Position numbers and translations under genes: made by a program. This document shows positions 36,646 through 48,251 of a stretch of DNA of 64,000 nt, one piece after another. The notes below the pieces were generated by a model that searched no databases, was not told the DNA's origin, and worked only from the letters and a program-made list of their open reading frames with translations. This DNA is from Agroathelia rolfsii (Eukaryota > Basidiomycota > Agaricomycetes > Amylocorticiales > Amylocorticiaceae), in contig JABRWF010000004.1 of assembly GCA_018343915.1 (NCBI GenBank), positions 434,001-498,000 of the forward strand, read 5' to 3'. Each line of letters opens with the position of its first letter. The first letter of the stretch is position 1.

Positions 36646-39600
36646 ATCGGTCAGAGTATGCGGCCAATGCTACTGACCAATTTGTACAAAATAAAATGTC
36701 TTCCATTTTCACTTCTTCTTCTTTTTTGATTTCTGCTTCTTCTGTACAAGGTGTGCATGGACAGCACCTAAATATACCTATTATGTTCCATGGACATTTC
36801 TCTACTATTTTGGTATTGGCTATGATTAATTCTGGAGCAACTTCCACTTTTATAAATAAAAAATTCATAGAAAAACATAATATAAAAACTTCACAATTAC
36901 ATAAAAAAATTCCTTTGTACAATATAGACAATTCACCAAATGCAATTGGTTTCATTTCAGAATACGTTACACTTTTAACCCAAATTGGACAAGAAAAACG
37001 ATGATTAGTGTTTCTAGTAGTAGATATTGGTACCGAGGATGTAATCTTAGGTATTGATTGGTTAAGACTAGAAAACCCCGTTATTAATTGGAAGAAAGGG
37101 AACGTAACTTTAATGGACGATTTACTAAAAGACAAGGAATACAAAAACATTAATAAAATCATAAAAGATGAGGAATCTCCTCCAAAATTGGCAGCGACAT
37201 CGGGTTTGCCACCCCAGTACCAACAACACGCCAGGGTATTCTCAGAAACTGAGTCTCAGCGATTTCCTACCAGTAAACCGTATGATCACAAGATCGAATT
37301 GGTAGAAGGAGTAGAGATGAAACGAGCCAAGGTATACCCTCTGTCAATCCCAGAGTTAAAAGAGCTAGATGCGTACTTGGAGGAAAATCTGGCAAAGGGT
37401 TACATAAGAAAATCCAAAAGCCCTTATGCCTCACCTTTCTTTTTCATACCCAAGAAAAATGGAAAATTAAGGCCTATAGTGGATTATCGTCGACTAAATA
37501 ATATCACTATAAAAAATTCCTATCCATTACCGCTCATTTCCTCTATTGTTGACGGGCTCTCTAGGGCTAAGATATTCACCAAATTAGATCTACAATGGGG
37601 GTACAATAATGTACTTATCAAAGAAGGACACCAAGAGCGGGCAGCATTCATAACCCCTCGAGGACTCTTTGAACCCCTAGTAATGACATTTGGTTTATGT
37701 AATGCCCCAGCCACTTTCCAAGCCATGATGGATGAAATATTTGCAGACCTAATCGCGCAAGGATTAGTGTATGTATATATAGATGACATCATCATCGCCA
37801 CTGCCGATTTGGAAGAACACCGACAATTGGTACATAAGGTTTTACGAAGGTTAGCGGAAAACGACCTATTCACAAACCTAGAAAAATGCCTATTCGAAGT
37901 ACCTGAGGTGGAATTCCTAGGCGTAATAATTAGCTACAACCATATACAAATGACCAACAAAAAAGTCCAAGCAATCTTAGACTGGCCTGTCCCTAAAACA
38001 GTCAAAGATGTGCAGAAATTCCAAGGTCTAGCTAATTACTACCGAAGGTTTATCAAAGGGTTCAGCAATATTACTAAACCCCTGGATAAATTAACTGGCA
38101 AAGGTGCTTGGAAATGGGAAAAAGAGGAACAGCAATCATTTGACAATCTCAAAAAGGCTTTCACCACAGCTCCAGTTTTGGCAATATATGACCATCAAAG
38201 AGAAAGTCGAATTGAGACTAATGCCTCGGGTTACGCAACTGGTGGAGTTTTCTCCTAGTTACAGGACGATAGTAAATGGCACCCCATTGCTTTCCACTCC
38301 AAATCCATGGATGATGCTCAACGAAACTATGACATCTGGGATAAGGAAATGCTGGCAATTATTCGAGCTTTGGAAGAATGGTGCTATTACATCATTGGGT
38401 TACCAAGACCGGTGGAAATTTGGTCAGATCATAAAAATTTGGAATATTGGGCAACGAGTCAACATCTAAGTCGTCGACAAGCATGTTGGTATAGAATCCT
38501 ATAAGAGTATAACTTCACTCTATGCTACAAGAAAGGATCAACCAATGGACGAGCAGATGCCCTATCCCAATGACCAGATTTCTATACGGAAGAATCCCAG
38601 GATAACCTTAACATCACTATGTTGCAACCATCCCATTTCAAGATCATGGCATCAAAAAGAGGGCATGTCTTAGTTGAAGGGGAAAAGGAGATCTTGGCAG
38701 ACATTAGACGGGAGAGCACCGAGTTGCTGGAATCCCTCTATCAAATTGTCAAGATAGGTCCACGACGAATTACCTTGGGTTTACAGGATTGGGAAACGGA
38801 GGATGGATTAGTGCTATATAAAGAAAAAGTATTTGTGCCCCCTAACAAGAATGTGAAAGAAAAAATCTTAGCCAAATACCATGATTCAGCACTAGCAGGG
38901 CATCCAGGACGTACAAAAACTCTAGAGCTTATAAGCAGAAACTACTATTGGATTAATATGATGAAAGAAATAAACCAATATGTAGATTCCTGCCTATTAT
39001 GTCAAGCAAATAAACCTAGTCGACAAGCATTATCCAGATTACTCCAGCCCCTTCCTATACCAGGCAAACCATGGGAACATGTAACCTCGGATTTGATTGT
39101 TAAATTACCTAAGTCACAGGGATTTGACTCAATTCTGGTGGTAGTAGACAGGCTGACGAAACTGGCACATTTCATACCAACCAATGAGAACATTTCTGCC
39201 AAAGATGTCATGAACCAAACTCACCGGAGACCCCAACGGAAGGTTCAGCGCAATGAGAACACGGATGGGTGATGCGGCGATAGACAATCGCGGCAAAGGG
39301 CACTTGCGGAGGCAATGGCGTGATGCGTATGCGTGAGGCTAAGTACGGGCAACGAATCGAGAGGGTCAGGAGCTTCGGCAAATAGCCAAGTCGATCGACG
39401 CGACTCAACGAGACAATGGTCAAGAGAGGAAGGAAGGGGGTCGGATGCAAAGGTGCTAGCGGATGACGGGGCGAGTTGCTTTAGTCTGGACTTCGGCCAA
39501 ACAAACGGCTTTGGCCCTTGTATCACTGCTTCCAACTAAATGGGATGAGGGGGGAAGTGTTCTTAGTCACTAGACATTTGAATTTCCGAACTAGAGTACG

Positions 39601-40975
39601 TAGGTACAAAGTATTCGTGTATATATACTACTACTCAGTGGAACATATATGATGGAGTGAGAACAATAAAGAAAATGGATAAAATCAATGATGAGTCAAA
39701 AAGGGAAATGATAAGAAAGGGAAGGATCGACACGCATGGTGAGAAGTGCTACAGTTGTTGATCGATGCTGGGCATCAGTGAAACTACGCGGTGCGTCCGG
39801 AGTTCGTTGATCGGCAATCAGGTTTGGTTCCGACAGGCGCATGTGACACGGAGGTTCCGGCGAGACAGTGCATTGTGAGTCACCGCCGTGCAACCCGAAT
39901 GAACACGTATTGTGGTGTGCATCGGAAAACGTTCTGGATATTGATTGGGATGTGCGGCGCATGACAAAAGACGTAGCTGAACTATATGTTAAAAACGTGT
40001 TCAAACTTCATGGTACACCGTCAACTTGGACCTTGGATCGTGGCCCCCAATTTGCAAGTCAAGTGATGAAAGATATACATGCAAGCCTCCATATCAAGAC
40101 TGCGTTGTCCACTGCATACCACCCACAAAGTGATGGACAAACGGAGCGTGTAAATCAGGAGGTAGAACAGTACCTCAGGATTTTCTGCAATCACCGACAG
40201 ACAAATTGGGTGGATTGGTTACCTTATGCGGAATTCATGCATAACAATAGGAAAAATGAGAGCACATGCACAAGTGCTTTCAAACTTACCTATGGTTACA
40301 TTCCAAATTGGGAAGCCAAAGATATCCCAGATCCAACTCCAGGAGCCTTCAACTGGATAGAAAACGCCAAGGAGGCACGAAAGGAGGCTCAGGCAGCTTT
40401 AGGGATGGCAAGAGAACAAATGGAACAATCGTACAACAAAGGAAAAAAGATGTTCCCGGATATTGAGGAAGGACAGGAAGTTTGGCTTAACACACAAAAC
40501 CTGAAGCTTGATAGACCATCCAAAAAACTAAGTCAAAAGTGGATTGGACCCTATAAAGTACAGAAGAAGCTAAACGACCTGAACTACTAACTGGATCTTC
40601 CAGACAACCTCAGGATCCACAACGTCTTCTATGTCCATTTACTGAAGCCCCATCATGCCTCAGATCGCCACCAAAAGCCGCTACCTCCTGTAGAAGTGGA
40701 AGGAGAAGAAGAGTACGAAATGGAAGAAGTACTCAACTCGAGATTGCGGCGCGGAAAGCTGGAGTTCTTAGTGACTTGGAAAGGATATCCAGGGGAACAA
40801 ACCTAGGTTAGAGAATCCGATATGCATGCAGACGATGCTATTAAAGAATTCTACAAATCAAATCTAAGTGCACCAAGAAAGATCAGTGCAGCAACCTTTG
40901 GTCTCTTACCCTTCCAAAACTGGGACAACTTGACAGAATGGCAACCCGAGGCGGATTGCCCCTAAGGAGGGGGTA
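36636..40975 (+). pseudogene. Element E pol (PR-RT-RNaseH-IN-chromodomain)
   Basis: Reached in the -1 frame from the gag end (FLNRSEYAANATDQFVQ). Protease is degenerate around MINSGATSTFINKKF (Asp of D-S-G replaced by Asn). RT: LRPIVDYRRLNNITIKNSYP, AFITPRGLFEPLVMTFGLCN, VYVYIDDIIIA with both catalytic Asp. RNase H: DHKNLEYWATSQHLSRRQAC. IN: zinc-binding GHPGRTKTLELI and CLLCQ, catalytic Asp in the SDLIVKLP region, LDRGPQF, then TERVNQEVEQ. Stops at 37003 (TGA), 38256, 38502, 38571, 40588 and 40804 plus solo LTR H in the IN core abolish function. All stops fit C-to-T or G-to-A change. Confidence 0.88.
39206..39966. mobile_element. Solo LTR, family H
   Basis: 761 bp, TGTCATGAACC to GCATGACA, duplication AAAGA (39201-39205, 39967-39971), in the integrase core of E. 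Removing it restores SAKDVAELYVKNVF across the joint. Confidence 0.92.
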
Positions 40976-40976
40976 A

Positions 40977-41951
40977 TGTTACAAGTCGCTCGTTATACTA
41001 TAATTTTATTTCGGATTTTTCATTATTTTTCTGAATTTTCTCTGATTTTTCTCTATTTTTTGAGGTATATATTGTATATTACGTAAACACATTCTGATGA
41101 CTAAGCAAGTCATGTGACCAGTCAACTACGTGACTGGCCATCATGTGACCACTAGTCATATGACATATTATGTAAGCAGGGTCTAGAATATGGGTCCGGA
41201 TCATGACACCACTTTAGACTCACTATAACAATAATGGCGCAATATCACGCCATACTTAGCATTACTGTGCACAGACCATGTAACGGCACACAGACCAGGT
41301 AGAATTAGTATATAACCCTGTAGTGCCCCTACCTGAAGACCTCAGATTTGTTCTCTTTGTCTTCAGGTAAGCACAGTAGTGCTCTGTACTAGATAGATAC
41401 TGACATAATAAAAACTTTGTCTTCAGAGCTACAACCTCTTAAGGCTTGACTGCCTGTCTCCCCCTCTCTCTACCCTCCTCCAAAATCCTCTTTGCTTTGT
41501 GCTAGGAGGTAACAAGTGTGCTCCGTGCTGCTTGTTGTTTAAGAGGTCGCTTTGTGCCCCTCTTTGTTAGAGCGCATAATATAGGTCCAGCCCCTTGGGT
41601 GACCACTTGCGTTTCTATATATAAATCTATAGTGCTTAGTGCACTCAAGCAAATAAAGGCATTGCCCTGCGTTTGTCGTGGTTAAGATACATCGCACCCA
41701 TATCCGCATACACAAGATATTTCTTGTCTTGACAGTAGACCTCGTGCGAAAGCTTAGTAAGCTTAGAGTAACACCTGGTGATTGAAAAGCTAGAAGTTGC
41801 GTGATAGTGGAGACTGGGCAAGGAAGTGTACACCCGCGTATCCTAGGTCTTAGGAGTTGTAAAACAGCCTTACTGGCTACCCCACACCTTACAGGGGTTG
41901 ATGTAGACACTAGTTGAGTTTTGGTGACAAGAGGCAGGTGTGCTCTTGACA
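40977..41951 (+). repeat. 3' LTR of E
   Basis: 975 bp, TGTTACAAGTCG to GCTCTTGACA. Contains TATATAA at 41309, the self-primer at 41344-41354 and a 60-nt intron-like cassette at 41367-41426 holding AATAAA. U3 has short G/C-poor start (TTTTCTGAATTTTCTCTG). E2 at 50004 is a solo copy in reverse. Confidence 0.95.
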
Positions 41952-41956
41952 GTCAG

Positions 41957-43472
41957 CCCTAGACAAAATGAAGAATCTGAAGCAGGGGTCACGTAGCACC
42001 CAAGATTATATCACCAACTTCTGGTCGACTGCGCAACAGACCGATTTATTGGAGGAGGATTGGCGGGTGCGATTCCTGGATGGGTTAAACCCTAAGATTC
42101 GGAATGTGCTTAGTGGTTGGGATCAAACCAACCTAGAAACGGTGCAGAAGGCCATGGATGCAGCCTTACGGGCTGAACAAGGGTTATGCTCTGCTGGCCT
42201 TTGGCAAGACACTTGGCGCCCTAGGGTCCCTGTTGCTGGTTCTGCAACGAACCCCATCTCCATCAATGCAGCCCAGGTAGCTGCCCCTTCTACCAGTCAA
42301 CCCTCATTCCAGGGTAGACCATTGTTCCCACCAAGGGATTGGTGTCATGAGTTGATCTTATAGCTTATCTTGTTCTCCTAATTTTTCTATATTTTCTACT
42401 ATTTTTCTTGAATTTTTATCTTTTGATTTGAGTGCATAGGCTTTACTTCTTTATTTTGGGTTTATTACTGCATTGTTCATATGGTACTATACTTCATTTG
42501 GGTTTGCTTCCTAATCTTCTGATGTACATCATTGATTTGCTTCTTCCATCTCTGATGCTTCTCTCATCTTTGATCTTTCCCACACTGTACTTCTGTTCTA
42601 ACTCCTCTGATCCTTTCTCTTTCCTTTCTTCTATTTCCCTTGATGTGAAGTTAAGGACTATTCTTAGAGTACTTATAAACAGTATATAGAGGCCTGTCCT
42701 TAGGGCCTTTGCAATCCAGCTTGACCACCTTTTGCCCTCTGAGTCATTCTCACTCACACCTGAAAGTTCTCATCTCCCACTCCCTCTCTTGTGTGTTTTA
42801 CCCCCCCCATCATCATTTTGACTTGTTATACCTGGACCCCAAGGTTAAGGGGATATGCTGTGACTCCATGCTCTAAGGGAGTATAATACTGAGTGAAAGC
42901 ATGTGTCACCATAATGTGTGAACATGGACTCCTAGGATCAGGGAGTATAAAGAATTGTGTCTAGTCCAAGACAGCATGTCCCATCTAGCAAAGGGACTTT
43001 AAAGAATACTAGTGATTATATGTTGTATGGAAGCCTTCATGAAACAGTGGGAGACCTTGCCTCTAGGTCTTTAAACATGAGTTGCACCTCCCTACTGGGG
43101 GAGATTAAAGATATCAGTAGTACCCCCCCCCCTTTGCCTAGCCTTCCTAGGCTAGATGTGTTTGGTTGGTTTGAGTCATGAGTGACCCATGACAATTGGT
43201 CGAAGGCTCAGTGCTTCCACTGTGGCCAGTTAGGTCACCCGAAACGTCGCTGCCTACTGCTGGGTTATAAACCGAGGCCCTTTGCCCCGCTAGGTCAAGC
43301 CTCAATTTCCACATCAATCCAATCTGCCCCTGCACTAGCTGCGCCCGTTACAATCCCTCTGGCATCCCTGGCAAGTCCGCCAGCATACTTGGTTCCCGAC
43401 CACATGATGCAAATTATGGAGGAGCAAGCGGCTGCCATTGCCGCCTTAAAGGATCAGATGGGTTTTTCCTAA
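41957..43472 (+). pseudogene. Element A gag, second part (split by G)
   Basis: Continues A gag: ALDKMKNLKQGSRSTQDYIT, DLLEEDWRVRFLDGLNP, SATNPISINAAQ. Solo LTR G interrupts at 42343-43194. Then SKAQCFHCGQLGHPKRRC (zinc knuckle CX2CX4HX4C) and the end ALKDQMGFS, stop TAA at 43470. GGGTTTT at 43460-43466. Confidence 0.88.
42343..43194. mobile_element. Solo LTR, family G
   Basis: 852 bp, TGTCATGAGTTGATC to CCCATGACA, duplication ATTGG (42338-42342, 43195-43199). Removing it rejoins PRDW | SKAQCFHC in frame. Confidence 0.93.
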
Positions 43473-46400
43473 GGTCAGCTGAAAGGGCTATTCAGTCTGA
43501 CCAATACGTTCAGAATCGTTTCTCTTCTCTCTCTTCCTGTAATAACATTTCTATCTCTTCCTCTTCTTATTTCTCCCTTGCAGGTGCAAATGGACAGCAC
43601 CTCAAGGTTCCCATTATGTTCTATAGACCTTTTAGAAACTTCTCTACTTTTGCTATGATTGATTCTGGTGCTTCCTCTTCTTTTGTAAACTATCGATATG
43701 TGGAAAAACACAAAATTCCCACAAAAAAATTACCTCAAGCTATCCCGTTGTATAATATAGATAACTCCGCGAACCAAATAGGGAAAATCGAATCTGTTGC
43801 AATTCTTGACACTACAATTGGATCCAAGAGAAAATATCTGCCCCTCTGTGTCGTCGATATTGGCCAGAAAGACGTTATTCTTGGGATTGACTGGCTGCAC
43901 CTTGAAAACCCTGTGATAGATTGGAAGTCCGCAGAAATTACCTTCCTACCTGAAAAAGAAATTGTATAGGCCACCACCATCATACCACCTGGATATGAAG
44001 ACTTCGCTGATGTGTTCTCTGAGGAGGAAGCAAGTAGACTACCTAGTCACAAGTCATCTGACCACAAAATTGAGTTGCTTGATGAAACAAAGCTCAGACA
44101 AGGGCATGTATACCCCCTCAGTAGCAACGAAACTGATGCACTCAACAAATGGATAGATGATAACCTGGCCAAGGGGTATATTCGCAAATCCGAAAGTGAA
44201 TTCGCCGCTCCAATGTTCTTTGTGCCTAAGAAAAACGGGAAACTTCGTCCAGTCCAGGATTATCGCGCCCTCAATGAGCAAACTGTTAAGAATGCATATC
44301 CACTCCCCTTGATCTCAGAAATCATTGAACACATGACCAAATTCCGCTGGTTCACCAAGATCGACTTGCGAGCTGGGTTCAACAATATCAGGATTAGAGA
44401 AGGGGATGAGCGAAAGGCGGCTTTTATTATGTCACGAGGACTTTTCGAACCCCTAGTAATGCCTTTTGGCCTTTGCAATGTGCCCTCCTCCATGCAGGCT
44501 TTGATGGATGACATCCTCCTACGCTTAGTTCAGCTAGGATTTGTTCGGGTCTACATTAATGACGTTATCATTGGGGCCGAGACAAAGGAAAAGTTACGAG
44601 AAGTCATGCGAGAAGTCCTTTTGATCCTACGAGAACATAACTTGTATGGTAATCTAGACAAGTTTGAGGTTGAAAAACCCAAAGTCAACATCCTAGGATT
44701 CATTGTTTCTTACCGGCAAGTTTGCATGGATCCCGAAAAGGTCAAACCCATTCTAGACTGGCCAACTCCCAAGAACGTCAAGGAGGTTCGCAAATTCCGA
44801 GGTCTAGCCAATTACTATCGACAATTTATCCGTGACTTCGGAAAAATCTGCAAGCCTCTGGATCGCCTTATGGGCAAAGTCGACTGGATCTGGGGTTCTG
44901 AGGAACAGGAAAGCTTTGAAAACCTAAAGAAAGCCTTCAGCACTGCCCCTGTGTTGCATTCCTACGATTAGATAGCTCCAACTCGGGTAGAAACAGATGC
45001 CTCCTCTTACGCCACCGGAGCCGTTCTCAGTCAGAAGGATGAGTCAGGTGCTTGGCACCCCATCGCCTTCCTTTCGCAGTCCATGAATGATGCCGAAAGA
45101 AACTACGACATCTGGGACAAGGAAATGCTAGGAGTCATCCGCGCTTTGGAGCACTGGCGTCACCTGCTCCAAGGACTACCTGAACCGTTTGAAATCTGGA
45201 CTGACCACAAAAACCTGGAATACTGGACTACCGCTCGAAACCTTACCCATCGTCAAGCTCGTTGGTCCCTCTTTCTGGCAGATTTCAATTTCCACATCCA
45301 TTACCAAAGGGGTGCCGAAAATGGCAAGGCTGATGCACTATCCCGCCAACCGGACCTACAAGTTTCAGACACCAATGACAATCAAGATGTAGTCTTATTA
45401 GATCCCAAGTTGTTCCGGATAAATGCTGCCCGGCAAGGTCATGTGCTAATGGAAGGAGAATCTGAGCTGCTTAAGAAAATCCAGAATGCTTCCCCCAAAG
45501 CAGAGGTTGCAGAGGCGCTTTGGCTGGTCAAGGATTTAGGCCCTGTCAAGCTTCAGAAGGGTTTAGAAGAATGGAACCAGGAAAACGGGGTTATCCTTCG
45601 ACAAGGCAAGGTGTATGTTCCTGCAGACAAGGAGATCCGAACCCAGATTATCTCTATGTATCATGATAGTCTACTTAGTGGCCACCCAGGACAACACAAA
45701 ACCCTTGAACTAGTCTCTCATAATTACTGGTGGCCCGGGATGACCAAGGCTGTTAATGAATATGTAGAAACCTGCCAGATCTGCATCCAGAATAAGTTCT
45801 CTCGTTTGCCTGCCTTCGGACCCCTGGAACCACTTCCGACGCCTGCCAGACCCTGGGATCACATCATTATGGATATGATAGTCAAACTCCCAGATTCCCA
45901 GGGTTATGACAGCATCCTAGTAGTGGTTGATCGCTTCTCAAAAATGACTCACATCATTCCTATGACTGAGAAGATTAATGCAATCGGAACCGCAGAGCTT
46001 TTATAGTCACATGTGTTTAAGCTACATGGGTTACCATCTAGGATTACTTCTGATTGGGGACCCCAATTCGCAAGTAAGGTGATGAGGGAGGTACATAAGC
46101 GTCTAGGAATCACTACAGCTATGTCTACTGCCTACCACCCACAAACGGATGGACAATCCGAGCGAGTTAACCAGGAGCTAGAAGCATACCTCAGATTCTT
46201 CATTTTACATCGACAAGACGATTGGGCTCGCCTCTTACCATCTACCGAGTTCGCCCTGAATAACCGACAACATTCTGCTACCAAAATGTCACCTTTCAGG
46301 ATGAACTATGGATTCGACCCCTGAATGGATTTCTCCCTCACTGGGATTTTTGAAACCCCGGCAGTGGAAGACTAGTTGCATGTGATCGCGGATGCACAAG

Positions 46401-47036
46401 CCGATGCCCAGGCTGCCCTCAACCTAGCAGCAGAGAAAATGAAGAAATCCTTTGACAAGCATGTACAAGAATCTCCCCAGTGGCAGAAGGGTGACAAAGT
46501 TTGGCTATCCACCGAGAACCTCAAAACTTCTCAGCCAACTAAGAAACTATCTGCTAAGTTTGCCGGTCCTTATGAAATCCTAGAAAGAATTGGTCCCCTT
46601 GCATATCACCTCAAGATTCCCCGCACCTGGTCCATCCATGACGTCTTCCACGTCTCCCTTTTATCAGCTCACAAGCCCTCGGACCGAGATCAGCCCCCAC
46701 CAGAACCCGTAGAAGTCGAAGGGGAAGAAGAATGGAAGGTTGCCAAAATCAAGGATTCTAGGATTTCAGGCAGACCTAAACGGCTTAAGTACCTTGTCAG
46801 CTGGAAGGATGCCCCTGGAGAAGACAACTGGGAACCCACAGACCATCTAATACATGCCAAAGCTAAGATTCAAGATTTTCACAAGAAACACCCTAATGCA
46901 CCTAAACGCTTGAACGCTGCAGTCTTTGGGGAATTACCATTCAGGTCCATAGAAAATTTCACGGAGACAAATACGAAAGAAACCACAGGATGGGAACTAG
47001 GGAAGTTCCGGAGTAACTCCCTTGAGAAGGGGGTAA
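43460..47036 (+). pseudogene. Element A pol (PR-RT-RNaseH-IN-chromodomain)
   Basis: Read in -1 frame from GGGTTTT (FFLRSAERAIQSDQYVQ). PR has AMIDSGASSSFV, RT has LRPVQDYRALNEQTVKNAYP, MPFGLCNVPSSMQALMDD and VRVYINDVIIG in place of YIDD, so the first catalytic Asp is Asn. RNase H: VETDASSYATGAVLSQKDES, DHKNLEYWTTARNLTHRQAR. IN: GHPGQHKTLELVSHNYWWPG, CQIC, MDMIVKLPDSQGYDS, SDWGPQFAS (usual R is W), SERVNQELE. The tail is a chromodomain (LKYLVSWKDAPGEDNWEP), thought to target heterochromatin. Stops lie at 43967, 44969, 46003, 46322 and 46372. Confidence 0.9.
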
Positions 47037-47439
47037 TGTTATGAGTTAGACATTTTTCGCCTTATTCTTACGGACATGTACATATTTTTATTATATTTTT
47101 ACAATTTTTATTGAACAAGATATGGACAAAATACCTTGCAGGCGACATCTTGACGCGCATGTGACTGGCTGTGTTAGCCCCACGTGACAGGAGTGCTCGT
47201 GACAAGAGTATATTAGGAAGGCGGAGTCTAGATCATTCCTTTTCATCAAAAGGTCTAGACTCAGGAACTAGGGTCGTTCCAATTACTGTGTGATTACTAA
47301 GGAGTACTAGACTCATCATTCCGATCGGTTGCTCATTGGACTTAGGCACAAAGCACTGCCCCTGCATTACTGTCATTTCCACTTACGAACCCTGCTGCGT
47401 ACAGACCATCAAGGCTGCGCACGGGCCCTTTGTTTTATG

Positions 47440-47447
47440 TATAAATA
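47440..47447 (+). promoter_or_regulatory. LTR TATA box of element A
   Basis: TATAAATA ~30 nt before the self-primer site, which marks the likely 5' end of the genomic RNA. Equivalent boxes: E at 41309-41315 (TATATAA), B at 59933-59940 (minus). Confidence 0.7.
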
Positions 47448-47870
47448 CAAGCATGTAGCCCTTACCTGAACCTTAGCTTCGACCTTTTCACCTTCAGGTA
47501 AGGGCACCCCCCCCTCTTATACTTATCATACATTATTAATATATTTTTCGCCTTCAGGCTTATCACTGTCCTAGCCCACTCCCCTCTCTCTCTTTTACCC
47601 CTTATTTAGTGTAAGGCCTCAAGGGCATCTAAGTAAGATATACGCGCCCTAGTACAAAAGGGCATAAGTCTTTGTGAAAGCCCTCAATACAAGGAGGCAC
47701 TGCGCGTGAACTCAAGCCCTATTCATTTAGGCCAGGGCAGTAACAAGTCCCTGCGAACATTGGTGACCACGGTGGGCTAAGCCGCCTGTCCTCAGTAAGA
47801 AATAGTTGCATAACCTATTTAACGCAAAGAGAGCACCCGGGAAGACGTTGAGTCTAGAGTACCGAACACG

Positions 47871-48063
47871 TGTGAGAAAAGCGAGCCAGCCAGTAATAAG
47901 TCAAAAGCAAGATTGCATTACACTTGTCGTTGTACTTGGACGCGGTACGCGGACAAACAAATAGAGTAACTACTACAAAAATTCGTAGCTACATACTATA
48001 GTCACGCGGAGCGTGACTGTAACTCCATCACTCCCATCGAGGCATGGATTGCCTATTCTAACA
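47871..48063 (-). mobile_element. Solo LTR of family C (C4)
   Basis: 193 bp, TGTGAGAAAAGCG to TTCTAACA, in the 3' LTR of A. Flanks are ACACG (47866-47870) and ATGCG (48064-48068); both derive from ACGCG by one transition each, so an original ACGCG duplication is likely. Confidence 0.9.
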
Positions 48064-48251
48064 ATGCGATCCTAGCAAAGTAGGGTATAAGACTATACTA
48101 TTACGAAAGGCAGCAACGGGAGCACGTGGGTGTTTGTATAAAAATACCAAACAAGTAGTACACGTAAAACCCGGCATTACAGCCCGCCTGCAAGCTTACA
48201 AAGCAGGTTGTGTCATTTGGTATAGTCAAGTGCGTAAGCCTTGACAGTGTT

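Larger units (their letters stand above)
32360..41951 (+). mobile_element. Element E: Ty3/gypsy in A gag, with C and H inside
   Basis: Full-length, TGTTACGAG to GCTCTTGACA, duplication GTCAG (32355-32359, 41952-41956). LTRs are ~975 bp once the C copy is removed; internal 5.27 kb without H. It has gag, PR, RT with intact YIDD, RNase H, zinc-binding IN and a chromodomain-like end (LEFLVTWKGYPGEQT), with several stops. The insertion splits A gag exactly (WDYKR | SALDKMKNLKQ). Confidence 0.95.
25456..48246 (+). mobile_element. Element A: chromodomain Ty3/gypsy, with nested insertions
   Basis: Full-length LTR retrotransposon between perfect 5-bp duplications GTGTT (25451-25455 and 48247-48251). 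Ends are TGTTATGAG and GCCTTGACA. After subtracting nested elements and their duplications the LTRs are about 1010 and 1012 bp and the internal part about 5.46 kb, so the bookkeeping closes. It has gag (zinc knuckle) and pol (PR, RT, RNase H, IN, chromodomain). Nested within: B1, C1 (with J1), D, E (with a C copy and H), G and C4. gag and pol carry several TAG/TGA/TAA codons and the RT motif is altered, so it is not autonomous now. Confidence 0.95.
47037..48246 (+). repeat. 3' LTR of element A (split by C4)
   Basis: TGTTATGAGTTAG to GCCTTGACA. TATAAATA at 47440, self-primer TAGCTTCGACCT at 47474-47485, 60-nt intron-like cassette at 47498-47557 (GTAAGG to TTCAG). C4 interrupts at 47871-48063. 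Confidence 0.95.
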
